Source: Bacteroidales bacterium (GTDB taxonomy: Bacteria > Bacteroidota > Bacteroidia > Bacteroidales > WCHB1-69). From it: a stretch of DNA of 64,000 bases. The stretch spans positions 1 to 64,000 of the forward strand of contig JAFPXF010000074.1 in NCBI GenBank assembly GCA_017394765.1, read 5' to 3'. Shown in pieces: positions 45,236 to 54,305 of the stretch. Position 1 is the stretch's first letter, and every line of letters starts with the position of its first letter. The translations under genes were made by a program, and so were the position numbers. Below the pieces are notes generated by a model. The model was not told the DNA's origin. It saw nothing but the letters and a program-made list of their open reading frames with translations, and searched no databases.

Positions 45236-45598
45236 TTATACACCTAACATTTCCGCAGGAGTGATTTTCAAAACGCGACAGAGTAGTCGGGCAATTCTAA
45301 GTGTAGGTTCTGCGCGTCCGGTCACGTAATCATTGATTCGCGAAGGACTGACACCAATCTCCTGAGCCAATTGCTTCTGAGTCATTCCTTCTTCTTCAAG
45401 TGACATCCCGATCAAATCGGCGACGGAAGGCTTGCTGATAGGGAAATGCTCCTTTTCATAATTGATTACAACATCCGATACCATCGTTAATTCAATGGCA
45501 TTGCGATCATTGGAAGGTGTGTCGTCTTTCACTATCGGAAGGAGTTCTTCTATTCTTGCCAGGGCAAACTCATACTGTTCTTTTGTTATCTTGCTCAT
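45236..45598 (-). CDS. higA: HigA-type antitoxin (XRE helix-turn-helix)
   Basis: 120 residues. The C-terminal half has the HTH segment TQKQLAQEIGVSPSRINDYVTGRAEPTLRIARLLC; the N-terminal half (ARIEELLPIVKDDTPSNDRN) is the long helix seen in HigA of this HigBA type. It follows higB by 2 bp on the same strand, and should bind both HigB and the operon promoter. Its role as antitoxin is inferred from order and homology. Confidence 0.85.
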   Translation of the reverse strand: MSKITKEQYEFALARIEELLPIVKDDTPSNDRNAIELTMVSDVVINYEKEHFPISKPSVADLIGMSLEEEGMTQKQLAQEIGVSPSRINDYVTGRAEPTLRIARLLCRVLKITPAEMLGV

Positions 45599-45600
45599 AT

Positions 45601-45900
45601 TTAAATTGTTGATGCGTCAATTTTATCATATTCACCGTGTGTTCCCACAAATCGTATAAACAAATGGCCAATGGTGAATTTCACCACCACCACTAAACGG
45701 TATCTGTTTCCTCTGATATTAAATACATAGTGCTGATTACCAATATAATCCGTTGTTGGAAAATCCGCCTTGATATCAGAAAAATTGTGCCATTCAGCAT
45801 TTTCTGCTATGTCATACCAGCGTTCCAAAGCCGTTTTCGAGTCCCTATGCCCTTCAGATTCATAGAATTCAACGAGTTTTCTATGTGATACTACTCTCAT
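45601..45900 (-). CDS. higB: HigB-type mRNA interferase toxin
   Basis: 99 residues from ATG 45900 (MRVVSHRKLVEFYESEGHRDS; the longer frame is leader). RelE-fold family: LERWYDIAENAEW, IGNQHYVFNIRGNRYRLVVVVKF and LFIRFVGTHGEYDKID are the HigB signatures, the GTHxEYDKID end being characteristic. Expected to cleave translated mRNA when freed from HigA. Toxin-first order matches HigBA. A TATTTTTG box with a TTTG -33 (17-bp spacer) lies at 45909-45937. Confidence 0.9.
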   Translation of the reverse strand: MRVVSHRKLVEFYESEGHRDSKTALERWYDIAENAEWHNFSDIKADFPTTDYIGNQHYVFNIRGNRYRLVVVVKFTIGHLFIRFVGTHGEYDKIDASTI

Positions 45901-45908
45901 ATCGGATG

Positions 45909-45937
45909 CAAAAATACACTTTTTTCTGAAATACAAA
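45909..45937 (-). promoter_or_regulatory. Candidate higBA promoter
   Basis: Minus strand: TTTG at 45934-45937, 17-bp spacer, TATTTTTG at 45909-45916, 9 bp before the higB ATG. Confidence 0.5.
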
Positions 45938-46032
45938 ATTATTTTGATAAAAAATTTTGAAAATAAAAATCTATCACATCTCATTTTGGCACTAAAAGAG
46001 GGAATCCATTCCGAATCTCCCATAATTATGCA

Positions 46033-47097
46033 TTATGAATTAATATGATAACCGCCGTGGCGTTTGCTGCCGACGTATTTGATGAGCTTGCGCTTGCGGA
46101 GCTCGGAAAGGCAGCGCTCGACCGTGCTCAGCGAAATCTCGGTCTGGGCGACAATATCCGTGGTGTTGCAGCCCGGATTCGCCTGAATGCAGGAATGAAC
46201 CATATCGAGCTTCTGTTGCGGAGGGACAACGGGCTTCCGTTTGTAATTCGACTGAGGCCTTCGCTTCGGAACTTGTTCCCCTCCTGTTTGGGACTTGTAT
46301 CGTTGAAGACCCTCGACAACCTGGTCGGCGATCGAATCGCTGTTCTTGGGATCCACTGTGAACGAGAGCGGCTGCTTCGTCCACGGCATCTTTTTCAGGG
46401 TCACCTCGCTGCCGGTGCACGACCAAATGTACTGATACGGAATCAAAACGGCGGGCGAAATGCGGACAAATTCTTCTTCTCCAAATAGTTGCACAAGATG
46501 TTTCATAGAGCCGAGCCGTGTGAACCAACTGTCATGCACCGTATAGATGCGGGTAAAGTTCCCGTCCTGAACACAATAGTATATGTCGTCTTTAGGAATC
46601 ATGAGCAGGTTGCTCTCGTGGTCTATGACATCCACCATTTGGGTGTCACGATAGACCACCTGCACCTCCGCATCCAAGGCTTTTCGCAGTTCCTGCCGTT
46701 CCCGGAACATATACGGGAAGAAGTTGAAGGCCAAGTCACGTGCAGTAACAATCATCAGGTGATGTAAAAAAAACCTGAAAAGACCCCATTGCTCCATAGC
46801 AGCAGCACAACAACGTTTCATAAACGGCCAGGCGATAGCCATCTCAATCAATCCAGCCGCAATGGAGACGAAAACCACCACCACATAATAGACAACAGGA
46901 TGCTTCTTATGAATTAGCGGGTAAAGCAGAAAATAGTTGGCATATAAGGTGGCCAGCAGTAGCAGCCCTGCAAGAACCTCTTTGGTAGCACTTCCAGCAT
47001 AAGGACGAAGTTGGGAGTAATTGGCAAAGAAGTGGAGCAGTATGGCACAGAATAAGATGTTCAGTAAAACAACAATGACGGTTCTTCGATGTTTCAT
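46033..47097 (-). CDS. Membrane-anchored LytTR-like regulator with C-terminal wHTH
   Basis: 354 residues. The N-terminal ~130 contain four membrane helices (VIVVLLNILFCAILLHFFA, VLAGLLLLATLYANYFLLY, VYYVVVVFVSIAAGLIEMA). The middle ~150-250 looks like a LytTR DNA-binding domain (LMIPKDDIYYCVQDGNFTRIYT, FVRISPAVLIPYQYI). A basic linker is followed by a second winged HTH at the end (HSCIQANPGCNTTDIVAQTEISLSTVERCLSELRKRKLI). Two DNA-binding parts in one membrane protein is unusual. Divergent from the T9SS gene at 47420; the intervening 322 bp holds four GTGAGGGA motifs that may be its sites. Either domain could also be a sensory rather than DNA-binding unit. Confidence 0.75.
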   Translation of the reverse strand: MKHRRTVIVVLLNILFCAILLHFFANYSQLRPYAGSATKEVLAGLLLLATLYANYFLLYPLIHKKHPVVYYVVVVFVSIAAGLIEMAIAWPFMKRCCAAAMEQWGLFRFFLHHLMIVTARDLAFNFFPYMFRERQELRKALDAEVQVVYRDTQMVDVIDHESNLLMIPKDDIYYCVQDGNFTRIYTVHDSWFTRLGSMKHLVQLFGEEEFVRISPAVLIPYQYIWSCTGSEVTLKKMPWTKQPLSFTVDPKNSDSIADQVVEGLQRYKSQTGGEQVPKRRPQSNYKRKPVVPPQQKLDMVHSCIQANPGCNTTDIVAQTEISLSTVERCLSELRKRKLIKYVGSKRHGGYHINS

Positions 47098-47203
47098 AAT
47101 CGGACTTCAATATTCGTTCATTATTATGATTCTTGTTTTCAGATCTGAAAGTCACTGCAAAAATAGTGAATTAATCCAAACAAAGCCCTAAAAACAGCTC
47201 CAT

Positions 47204-47364
47204 TCCCTCACCGAAAAGCCCTCTAAATCCCTCACAACAGCGCAAAAATCTGGTGTTTACATAAAATATTGAAAATCAGTTTTTACATCCATCTAAATAC
47301 AAGCTCAGAACAGCAAACCGGCCATTTATTTTGCCGTGAGGGAACATATTTTTGCTGTGAGGGA
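47204..47364. promoter_or_regulatory. Four GTGAGGGA motifs, candidate operator array
   Basis: TCCCTCAC at 47204-47211 and 47228-47235, and its reverse complement GTGAGGGA at 47336-47343 and 47357-47364. The right pair lies within the longer direct repeat TATTTT(T)GC(C/T)GTGAGGGA (47327-47343 and 47347-47364). The two pairs face each other across ~100 bp in the divergent gap between the LytTR-like regulator and the 907-residue T9SS gene. No gene is present in this gap. Confidence 0.55.
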
Positions 47365-47387
47365 TATAAAAGTGTTGCAAAAGATTG

Positions 47388-47395
47388 TATTTTTG
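47388..47395 (+). promoter_or_regulatory. Candidate -7 box of T9SS gene at 47420
   Basis: TATTTTTG, 24 bp before the ATG at 47420 and immediately downstream of the operator-like array. Confidence 0.45.
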
Positions 47396-47419
47396 CAGTC
47401 AGAAAACTTATATAATTGA

Positions 47420-50143
47420 ATGATTTTCGTCATGAAAAAATTGTTTATCATCCAATGGTTGATGTTGATTTCAATTCTGACTGTTGTGGCACAGGTACCC
47501 ACTCTTCCCTACACGGCCACTTTTTCTACGTCAGAAGGTTGGGTGCTGAACAATGGTGCTGCTCAGAATTACTGGATATTAGGCACCTCTGGCAGTAACA
47601 ATGCACTCCTTGTGACCGACAACGACACTACACCCACCTATTCCTACACCCGGAGTAATGTTGCTGCCGAAAAGTCCTTTGTAGTCGGGGATGCTGACAA
47701 AATCATTGTCTCTTTCGACTTGAATTGTGGCGGCAAATACAACAAAGACTTTCTGAAGATGTTTCTGGCGCCTCCTTCTCAGACCTACGAGGGTGGAATC
47801 GCCTACTCGTGGGGTGTCAGTACGAATTCCCTTTATGCAGCCAACTTCAGCGACCACTTCGATATGACCAACACGCCAAACTATCCTTATATTATCAATT
47901 TGACAGGTGGCAAAACTATCCATTTGGACGTTCGGATGAACAATCCGATTGACAATCCCGATACCAATTCGATCGCCAAATTGGTTTTCGGATGGGTTAA
48001 TGACTACGGCAGCACCTACGATCATGGAATGCCGCCCGCACCTACCATCACCAATTTGCGTCTGAAAAAAGAGACGTGTACTCCTCTTACCGGATTGTCC
48101 GTCTTCAACATCCACAGTCATTCAGTAGAGTTGTCATGGAATATGCCTGATGGTGGCGCTTCTAACTATATTGTCCAATATGCTAAAGATGGACAGAATT
48201 GGGACGATGCCTATATCACCACCGTGAACGTGCAGGACACGTCTGTGACGCTAACCGGTTTGCAGTCTATAACGAAATATTGGGTAAGGGTGGCACGCAA
48301 TTGCGGCAGCGATACCAGCGTTTGGATCAAACAATCGTTCACCACATCTTGCGACTATATTGACACCTTGCCTTTCTTCTGCGATTTTTCTGTTCTTCCA
48401 AGTGGCAACATACAGATTCCTGCTTGTTGGGAAAGGGGTTCGGAAAGCTCTTGGGATCCTTATGTCAGCTCTGGTGCTTTATATCTTTTTGGGGCCAACA
48501 CCATTTCCATGCCGCACTTGAACAGACAGACGATTAATATGGCTATGACAGAGGTCTCTTTCTATGCAAAAAGCGCGGACAACAATGACATATTGATAGT
48601 TGGTGTGATGACTGATGCCAGCGAAGACTCCACGTTTGTGGCTGTGGATACGCTGAACCTGACCACCACTTTCAGACACTATTCGGTTCCGTTGGGCAGT
48701 TACACTGGAATTGGCGATAGGGTCTCCTTCAAAAGTATTGACTATAGCGATATATATGTTGATGATGTGTGTCTCGACTCCATTCTTTCATGCCAAAGAC
48801 CCTTCGAGCAGATTTCTTCCAATCCTACGCTTAGCAGTGTGGACTTGAGTTGGACGGGAACAGAATCATCTTATAACCTTTACTATCGAATCAAGGGGGA
48901 CAGTGCTTTTACGGTTGTGCCGAACGTGTCGTTGGGTAACAACGGTGTTTACACATTGTCAGGACTGGCCTCGAGTACGATTTACCAATGGTATGTGGCG
49001 GCTCGGTGCAATGACGGCACCGAAGCGGCAAGCCACGAACTCAGCATTTTTGCCACACTTTGTGATCCAATTGTTGAGCTTCCCGTGACTTGGGACTTTG
49101 AATACTATAACAATGAAACCATGTTACCTGTATGTTGGGAAACATTGTCCGAATCTTCTGCCATTAGGATAGACGAGTCTCACAGTGGTACACACGTGCT
49201 GAGGCTGTACTACGAAAATAACGGATCAAATATTATCATACTCCCAAAAGTGGAGAACAATCTCTATCCAATTGATAATCTGCAGATAAGGTTCTATGCC
49301 AAGAATATGGGAACTTATAGCGATTGGCATGTTCAGGTCATCGGTGGGCTGATTACGAATCCAGAGTACAGTTCCACCTTTATTCCTAACGACACAATTA
49401 ATGTGATTGGTGCGGCAGGCGGAAGTTTCCAAGAATACACGCTTCGAGTGGCGGATTATTCTTGGTCGAACGGTTATCCCGCCATAAAGTTTGTGAAAGT
49501 TGCTGGCCCAATGTGGCTTCTCATTGATGACCTGACATTAGAGGCTGTTGATACCGCAATTCTCCCAGTGCGCCCCTCCGTAATGGCTGTTGACGCAAAC
49601 TCTATCGGACAGACAACCGCGACGCTAAACGCCACCATCAATAACCCGGGCAACTTGCCTGTCTCTGCTGCGGGGTTTGAATGGAAGAATATCTCGGAAA
49701 ATGCGTTTACGCCGATTGATTGTTCCGTCTCGAATAACGCTTTTATGACCGAACTGACCAATTTAACCGCAAATACAACATACGCCTACAGGGCATTCAT
49801 CACTTACTTTGGTATAACCGATTACAGTGAGGAAACTATCTTTGCCACCTTGCCCGATGATAATGACACTGTCCATGTTGACGAGTATTTGCCCAGCAGC
49901 ATCAAGCTGTATCCCAATCCAGCAAATAAGTATGTTGATATACAATGTACAATAAACAATGTACAATTGGAGAGTGTTGAGGTGATAGATGTTTACGGCA
50001 AGGTAGTCCATGCCATTGTAAGAGCGAATAATCATTTGCCCCTGCGGACTCGCATCAACGTTTCGGGATTGGCCGGTGGCATCTATTTTGTGCGTGTGAC
50101 TACCGATAAAGGCATGGTGATAAAGAAATTTGTGAAGAAATAA
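47420..50143 (+). CDS. T9SS-secreted multidomain protein, 907 aa
   Basis: Starts MIFVMKKLFIIQWL (the ATG at 47432 is an alternative), with a signal peptide ending near VVAQ. Domains in order: choice-of-anchor-J/MAM-like (LPYTATFSTSEGW), FN3 (TGLSVFNIHSHSVELSWNM), another anchor-J-like (LPFFCDFSVL), FN3 (SSVDLSWTGTESSYNLYY), anchor-J-like (LPVTWDFEYY), an FN3-like unit, and a type A sorting domain from about residue 830 (SIKLYPNPANKYVDI...IYFVRVTTDKG). The sorting domain contains the peptide QCTINNVQL, encoded by an AT-rich repeat found elsewhere as intergenic DNA. Secretion to the cell surface via T9SS is expected; ligand unknown. Followed 29 bp later by another T9SS gene. Confidence 0.9.
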   Translation: MIFVMKKLFIIQWLMLISILTVVAQVPTLPYTATFSTSEGWVLNNGAAQNYWILGTSGSNNALLVTDNDTTPTYSYTRSNVAAEKSFVVGDADKIIVSFDLNCGGKYNKDFLKMFLAPPSQTYEGGIAYSWGVSTNSLYAANFSDHFDMTNTPNYPYIINLTGGKTIHLDVRMNNPIDNPDTNSIAKLVFGWVNDYGSTYDHGMPPAPTITNLRLKKETCTPLTGLSVFNIHSHSVELSWNMPDGGASNYIVQYAKDGQNWDDAYITTVNVQDTSVTLTGLQSITKYWVRVARNCGSDTSVWIKQSFTTSCDYIDTLPFFCDFSVLPSGNIQIPACWERGSESSWDPYVSSGALYLFGANTISMPHLNRQTINMAMTEVSFYAKSADNNDILIVGVMTDASEDSTFVAVDTLNLTTTFRHYSVPLGSYTGIGDRVSFKSIDYSDIYVDDVCLDSILSCQRPFEQISSNPTLSSVDLSWTGTESSYNLYYRIKGDSAFTVVPNVSLGNNGVYTLSGLASSTIYQWYVAARCNDGTEAASHELSIFATLCDPIVELPVTWDFEYYNNETMLPVCWETLSESSAIRIDESHSGTHVLRLYYENNGSNIIILPKVENNLYPIDNLQIRFYAKNMGTYSDWHVQVIGGLITNPEYSSTFIPNDTINVIGAAGGSFQEYTLRVADYSWSNGYPAIKFVKVAGPMWLLIDDLTLEAVDTAILPVRPSVMAVDANSIGQTTATLNATINNPGNLPVSAAGFEWKNISENAFTPIDCSVSNNAFMTELTNLTANTTYAYRAFITYFGITDYSEETIFATLPDDNDTVHVDEYLPSSIKLYPNPANKYVDIQCTINNVQLESVEVIDVYGKVVHAIVRANNHLPLRTRINVSGLAGGIYFVRVTTDKGMVIKKFVKK
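49941..49968 (+). repeat. TGTACAATT-type repeat inside a T9SS sorting domain
   Basis: TACAATGTACAATAAACAAT followed by GTACAATT is translated in frame as QCTINNVQL within the type A sorting domain. The same repeat family forms the palindromic cores at 8778-8855 and 10514-10591. Compared with the 2797-residue homologue, domain length is unchanged. Confidence 0.75.
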
Positions 50144-50172
50144 CTCTGTTTACAAGTAAATAAAGATTCGCT

Positions 50173-53100
50173 ATGAAAAGGTCTCGTATAATATGGTGCT
50201 TGATTTTAATAGCCACATTGTCTCTGCCGACAGAAAAACTGGCGGCGCAATTTTCTTGTCCTCCCGTAAGTGGCATCACATTGTCGTCAGTGACGGAGCA
50301 CACGGCCGAAATCACGTGGACAGCCGGTGGAAGTGAAAATCACTGGTTTTATTATCCTACAACAGATTTAACAACGCCCGCCCCGGCACCAGCTAACGAG
50401 GGTTGGATGCATACGGACAATCCTCTTCTGTTGGACTCTCTTGCTGATGGTCGTTGTTACAGACTTTGGATCAGGGCCGGATGCGGTGCGGGAAATGTCA
50501 GTTCTGCCCAACCCTTTGAGTTTTGGACGGAGTGCCAAGAGATAACCTTGCCTTACACAGAGGATTTTGACCATCCGGACAGCATATTCTACCTCGGTTT
50601 CCAAAATTCAGGGCCGCTGCCACACTGCTGGCGAAAGCTGAGTCCCTATCTTAATTCAGGTCCTTATTGCACCAGCGACAGCTGTCTTACGTTCTACAGC
50701 ACCAACAACGAGTACAAGGTAGCCATTCTACCGCGCCTTTCCAACGACCTGCTGATTTCCCACCTCAAGATGAGCTTTGATTGCAAGAAGTTGCAATATT
50801 ACTATCCATCCTCTTTGATAGTAGGTGTGATGGACGACCCCACCGATCTTTCTTCGTTCACGCCTGTGGATACGGTTTACACTCCTGATGTCAACTATTG
50901 GGATTGGCATCACAGGGAGGTTTTTTTCGAAAACTACACGGGAACGGGACATTATATTGCTTTGAAATGTCAGTATTCCTCACCAAATTATTTCAAGGTG
51001 GACAACTTGACGATTGACACTGCGTTCACCTGCCATACACCTACAAATCTGATGGCTACGGGTATTTCACCCTCATCCATTTATGTGACTTGGGAGGGTG
51101 AGGCCGGTGAGAATGAGTGGCAGGTGGCGATTGTGCCCGATTATTCTACACTTCCCGATAGCAGCAGTGTCGTCACCGTGCATGAGAAGCATCATCTCTT
51201 CACAAACCTCACAGACAGCAATTATGTGTTTTTTGTTCGAACGCGCTGTGCCAACGGCTGGGGTTGCAGTGAGTGGGTGTCTGTTCCCGTAACCACCTTC
51301 TCCCACGAACCCGCCACAGTTCCCTATTCCCACAATTTCGATAATGGAAGTGAAAACGCTGCTTGGCGGGTGGAGAACGGAAATTTTGTCAATCGGTGGT
51401 ATATCGGAAAACCTAACGGTTACAATGATTCATTGTTGTACATTTCCAACAATTACGGTGCAGACGCCTCCTACGGCAGCTCGCGGTCTGTGGTGTGGGC
51501 ATATCGCGACTTTTTCCTTTCAGGAGCCACCGAATATGAGGTCAAGTTCAGGTGGTTGTGCCAAGGGCACGCTAATTACGGATATATGCAGGCTCTCGTC
51601 GGGGAACCCGCGCCGATACCTGTTTCCCAAAATGATATTCTTTACCCCGACAGTGCGGAGCTGTTAGGAAAGTATGCTCTTCAGAATAATTGGAAAACAG
51701 ATCGTTACGTGTTTGGAAACGAATACAATAACACCATTCAGCGTCTCTATTTTCTCTGGCGCAATGCCTCGTATCCTTCGAATCCTCCTGGTGCGGTCAT
51801 CGACTACGTGCAAGTCATCCCTTACCACTGTGTCCGACCGTCCGACCTTTCACTGGATTTTGTGGACGATCACGATGCTATCATCTCCTTTTCCCCTGCC
51901 TTGAATGAAATAAACACTTGGGAGTATGTTGTTTTAGAAGGCGACAGTTTCCCGAATGATTCCCTCCCTGTCCTCACCACTTCATATACGTCTGTTTCTC
52001 TCTCCGGACTGTCTGAAAGCACCTCCTACACGCTCTATATCCGCGGTGTCTGCAGCAATGGCTATCACTCCTCCTGGGCTGAATTCAAGTTCAAGACGGA
52101 ATGTTCCCCCCTTGTTCTGCCATACGTGGAGACCTTCGACGTGACGGGCGACAGCAAGTTTGAGTGTTGGTCATTTCCCGCCCCCGAGACAGGAATGCAA
52201 AGACCATCCATCTATAAACCGACTCATGATTGGGAAGTGGACACCAATCCTGTTCTCCGGTTTTCGGGCATTGGTCACAACCATGCGTTGGCTATCCTTC
52301 CAGAAGTGCCTTCCGGTTATTCTCTCAACAGCCTGCGATTGTCATTTTTAATACGAACAAATACTGACAGCATCCACTTGATTGTGGGGGTGATGTCTAA
52401 TCCAGATGATTTCTCTACTTTTTCCCCAGTGGACACTGTTCAAACAGTCGAGCCATTTTATATTGACCGTAAAGAGGTTTACTTTGACCAATACCAGGGG
52501 TCGGGTACTTATATTGCCATTCTCTCCGATTATGTTGGAGACAACACTTGCCACCTCGATGTGGACGATTTGATCTTGGACATCGCGCCCTTATGCCTTG
52601 CCCCGTCTGGATTAAAGGCTATCAACATGGGCCAAAACTCAGCAACGCTGTCGTGGACACCTGCCAATAACGAGCAGGCTTGGGAAATTGCGTACGGCAC
52701 GGATAATTTCGATCCAGACTCAACACAGAACATCTGTGTGGCCACCACGAACCCATTCACGCTGACGGGGCTTGCCGAAGGGACATTTTACGGTCTCTAT
52801 GTGCGGGCGTTGTGCTCTTCAGGGGAACACAGCGAATGGAGCCCGCTCGGTTATGCGTTCACTCGTTGCGCCCCGATTTCAGTGGTCAGTCAGCCATACC
52901 AGGAATCTTTTGACAGCTACACAACAGGGATATCCTCATCGGCTTACACTCCTATAGAATACCCCTATATTTCGTACCCGAACTGCTGGTCGTTCCTTAA
53001 TCTCCATACCATTGTCGGTTTTCCTGACTGGACTCTTCCAGCTGCGTTTTTGTCCAACAGGAGCACTTTGATTGTCTATGGAAACAGTCTGCACCTCGTA

Positions 53101-53976
53101 AACAGCAAAGTTACGCCGCTGTATGCGGTTCTTCCTGAATTTGTTGAACATCTCCGCTTTTTGAAGCTGACTTTCTCCTATAAATACTCAAACCTGAGAC
53201 CTCACCTTTCAGTGGGATATATGACCGATCCCTCAGACGGGAACACATATCATGAGGTGCAATTCTGTCCGAATTCGAACTCAAACAATTTCACGACCCT
53301 GACCATCAACTACAGTACGCTTGGTCTTGATCCTAACAGCAACTATTACATTGCGTTCCGGGCGTATGATTCCGTCTCCGGCTGGAAGAATGTTGCCCTT
53401 GAGAATGTGAAGGTAGAGCTTATCCCAAATGCTTTTCCGGCACCCACGCAGTTGAATGTCAGCGATATCACTACGCACTCGGCTGTGCTGGATTGGACTA
53501 ACGGGAATGACGAGAACCAATGGGTGGTACAGTACAGAGTCGCCACCAGGTCTGAATGGACAGACAGTATGGAGGTTTTCTCGCATCCTGTCCTTCTCGA
53601 CAGTCTGGCAGCCAACACAGCATACGATGTCCGGGTAAAATCAGTTTATGGGAACAACAAGACTATGTGCAGCGACTACACCGCCACGGCATTCACCACA
53701 CTCGATGACACCACTTCGGTGTCCGATTACGACGGCTTTGGCCAACATATCGCCATCCGGCCCAACCCCGCCAAGCAATATATCGACGTGGTTTTGGATG
53801 AGGATCCTGGGCCTTGCCAGATCACGTTATATGACAGTCATAGTCGGAAGATTGGGGAGTATAATACTTTGGAAAGTAACACGAGAATACCTCTTGGGCA
53901 TCTTTCTTCAGGCGTTTATTTCGTTCAAATCACGGGTGGTAATATCAGGGTTACCAAGAAATTGATTAAGGAATAG
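50173..53976 (+). CDS. T9SS-secreted multidomain protein, 1267 aa
   Basis: Signal peptide (IIWCLILIATLSLPTEKLAAQ) then alternating FN3 and anchor-J/MAM-like modules: FN3 (ITLSSVTEHTAEITWTAG), anchor-J (LPYTEDFDHPDS), FN3, a long module (VPYSHNFDNGSEN...NRWYIGKPNG) related to one in the 2797-residue protein (NKWYIGAPTN), FN3, anchor-J (LPYVETFDVTG), FN3, anchor-J (QPYQESFDSYT), and a final FN3. The type A sorting domain is near the end (IAIRPNPAKQYIDV...GVYFVQIT). No catalytic motif seen. Probably expressed with the upstream T9SS gene (29-bp gap) under the same promoter. Confidence 0.88.
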   Translation: MKRSRIIWCLILIATLSLPTEKLAAQFSCPPVSGITLSSVTEHTAEITWTAGGSENHWFYYPTTDLTTPAPAPANEGWMHTDNPLLLDSLADGRCYRLWIRAGCGAGNVSSAQPFEFWTECQEITLPYTEDFDHPDSIFYLGFQNSGPLPHCWRKLSPYLNSGPYCTSDSCLTFYSTNNEYKVAILPRLSNDLLISHLKMSFDCKKLQYYYPSSLIVGVMDDPTDLSSFTPVDTVYTPDVNYWDWHHREVFFENYTGTGHYIALKCQYSSPNYFKVDNLTIDTAFTCHTPTNLMATGISPSSIYVTWEGEAGENEWQVAIVPDYSTLPDSSSVVTVHEKHHLFTNLTDSNYVFFVRTRCANGWGCSEWVSVPVTTFSHEPATVPYSHNFDNGSENAAWRVENGNFVNRWYIGKPNGYNDSLLYISNNYGADASYGSSRSVVWAYRDFFLSGATEYEVKFRWLCQGHANYGYMQALVGEPAPIPVSQNDILYPDSAELLGKYALQNNWKTDRYVFGNEYNNTIQRLYFLWRNASYPSNPPGAVIDYVQVIPYHCVRPSDLSLDFVDDHDAIISFSPALNEINTWEYVVLEGDSFPNDSLPVLTTSYTSVSLSGLSESTSYTLYIRGVCSNGYHSSWAEFKFKTECSPLVLPYVETFDVTGDSKFECWSFPAPETGMQRPSIYKPTHDWEVDTNPVLRFSGIGHNHALAILPEVPSGYSLNSLRLSFLIRTNTDSIHLIVGVMSNPDDFSTFSPVDTVQTVEPFYIDRKEVYFDQYQGSGTYIAILSDYVGDNTCHLDVDDLILDIAPLCLAPSGLKAINMGQNSATLSWTPANNEQAWEIAYGTDNFDPDSTQNICVATTNPFTLTGLAEGTFYGLYVRALCSSGEHSEWSPLGYAFTRCAPISVVSQPYQESFDSYTTGISSSAYTPIEYPYISYPNCWSFLNLHTIVGFPDWTLPAAFLSNRSTLIVYGNSLHLVNSKVTPLYAVLPEFVEHLRFLKLTFSYKYSNLRPHLSVGYMTDPSDGNTYHEVQFCPNSNSNNFTTLTINYSTLGLDPNSNYYIAFRAYDSVSGWKNVALENVKVELIPNAFPAPTQLNVSDITTHSAVLDWTNGNDENQWVVQYRVATRSEWTDSMEVFSHPVLLDSLAANTAYDVRVKSVYGNNKTMCSDYTATAFTTLDDTTSVSDYDGFGQHIAIRPNPAKQYIDVVLDEDPGPCQITLYDSHSRKIGEYNTLESNTRIPLGHLSSGVYFVQITGGNIRVTKKLIKE

Positions 53977-53981
53977 CAAAA

Positions 53982-54017
53982 CTTTGAACCTTGAACTTTG
54001 AATCCTGAAACTTGAAA
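53982..54017 (+). repeat. Tandem TTGAAC-type simple repeat
   Basis: A short array of diverged CTTTGAACCTTGAAC units follows the T9SS stop codon. Similar decaying arrays are frequent in Bacteroidota intergenic DNA; no function is implied. Confidence 0.6.
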
Positions 54018-54078
54018 CCACCTGATGAAAAAGTGGGAAACGTCACGGGGAAGACATGTTGCATCAGTTCTGCATCAT

Positions 54079-54299
54079 CGTCGAACCACACATCCCTTTC
54101 GCGGCAAGCAACGCACACCCTCGTCTCAACCGTTCTCCTGCGCCGCGATTGTCATCATACGCACCACCTAGCCCCAGACTGCACTACCGTTTCGTCCGGG
54201 GTTATTGAGATTTTGTCCCTCCAGGACTGCTTAAGGAAAACAGATGTTTCTATTTTTTCTACCGAGCTCTTGCCCCTGACGGGGCTGCTCAAGGAAAAC
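54079..54299. repeat. Dispersed intergenic repeat, copy 2
   Basis: Related to 20444-20792 but shorter through internal loss. Shared blocks include GCAACGCACACCCTCGTCTC, GCGCCGCGATT, GATTTTGTCCCTCC.GGACTGCT and CTACCGAGCTCTTGCCCCTG. As with copy 1 it lies between the stop of a T9SS gene and the stop of a convergent housekeeping gene. The rest of the 329-bp gap holds only the TTGAAC array. Confidence 0.75.
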
Positions 54300-54305
54300 T
54301 ATTAA

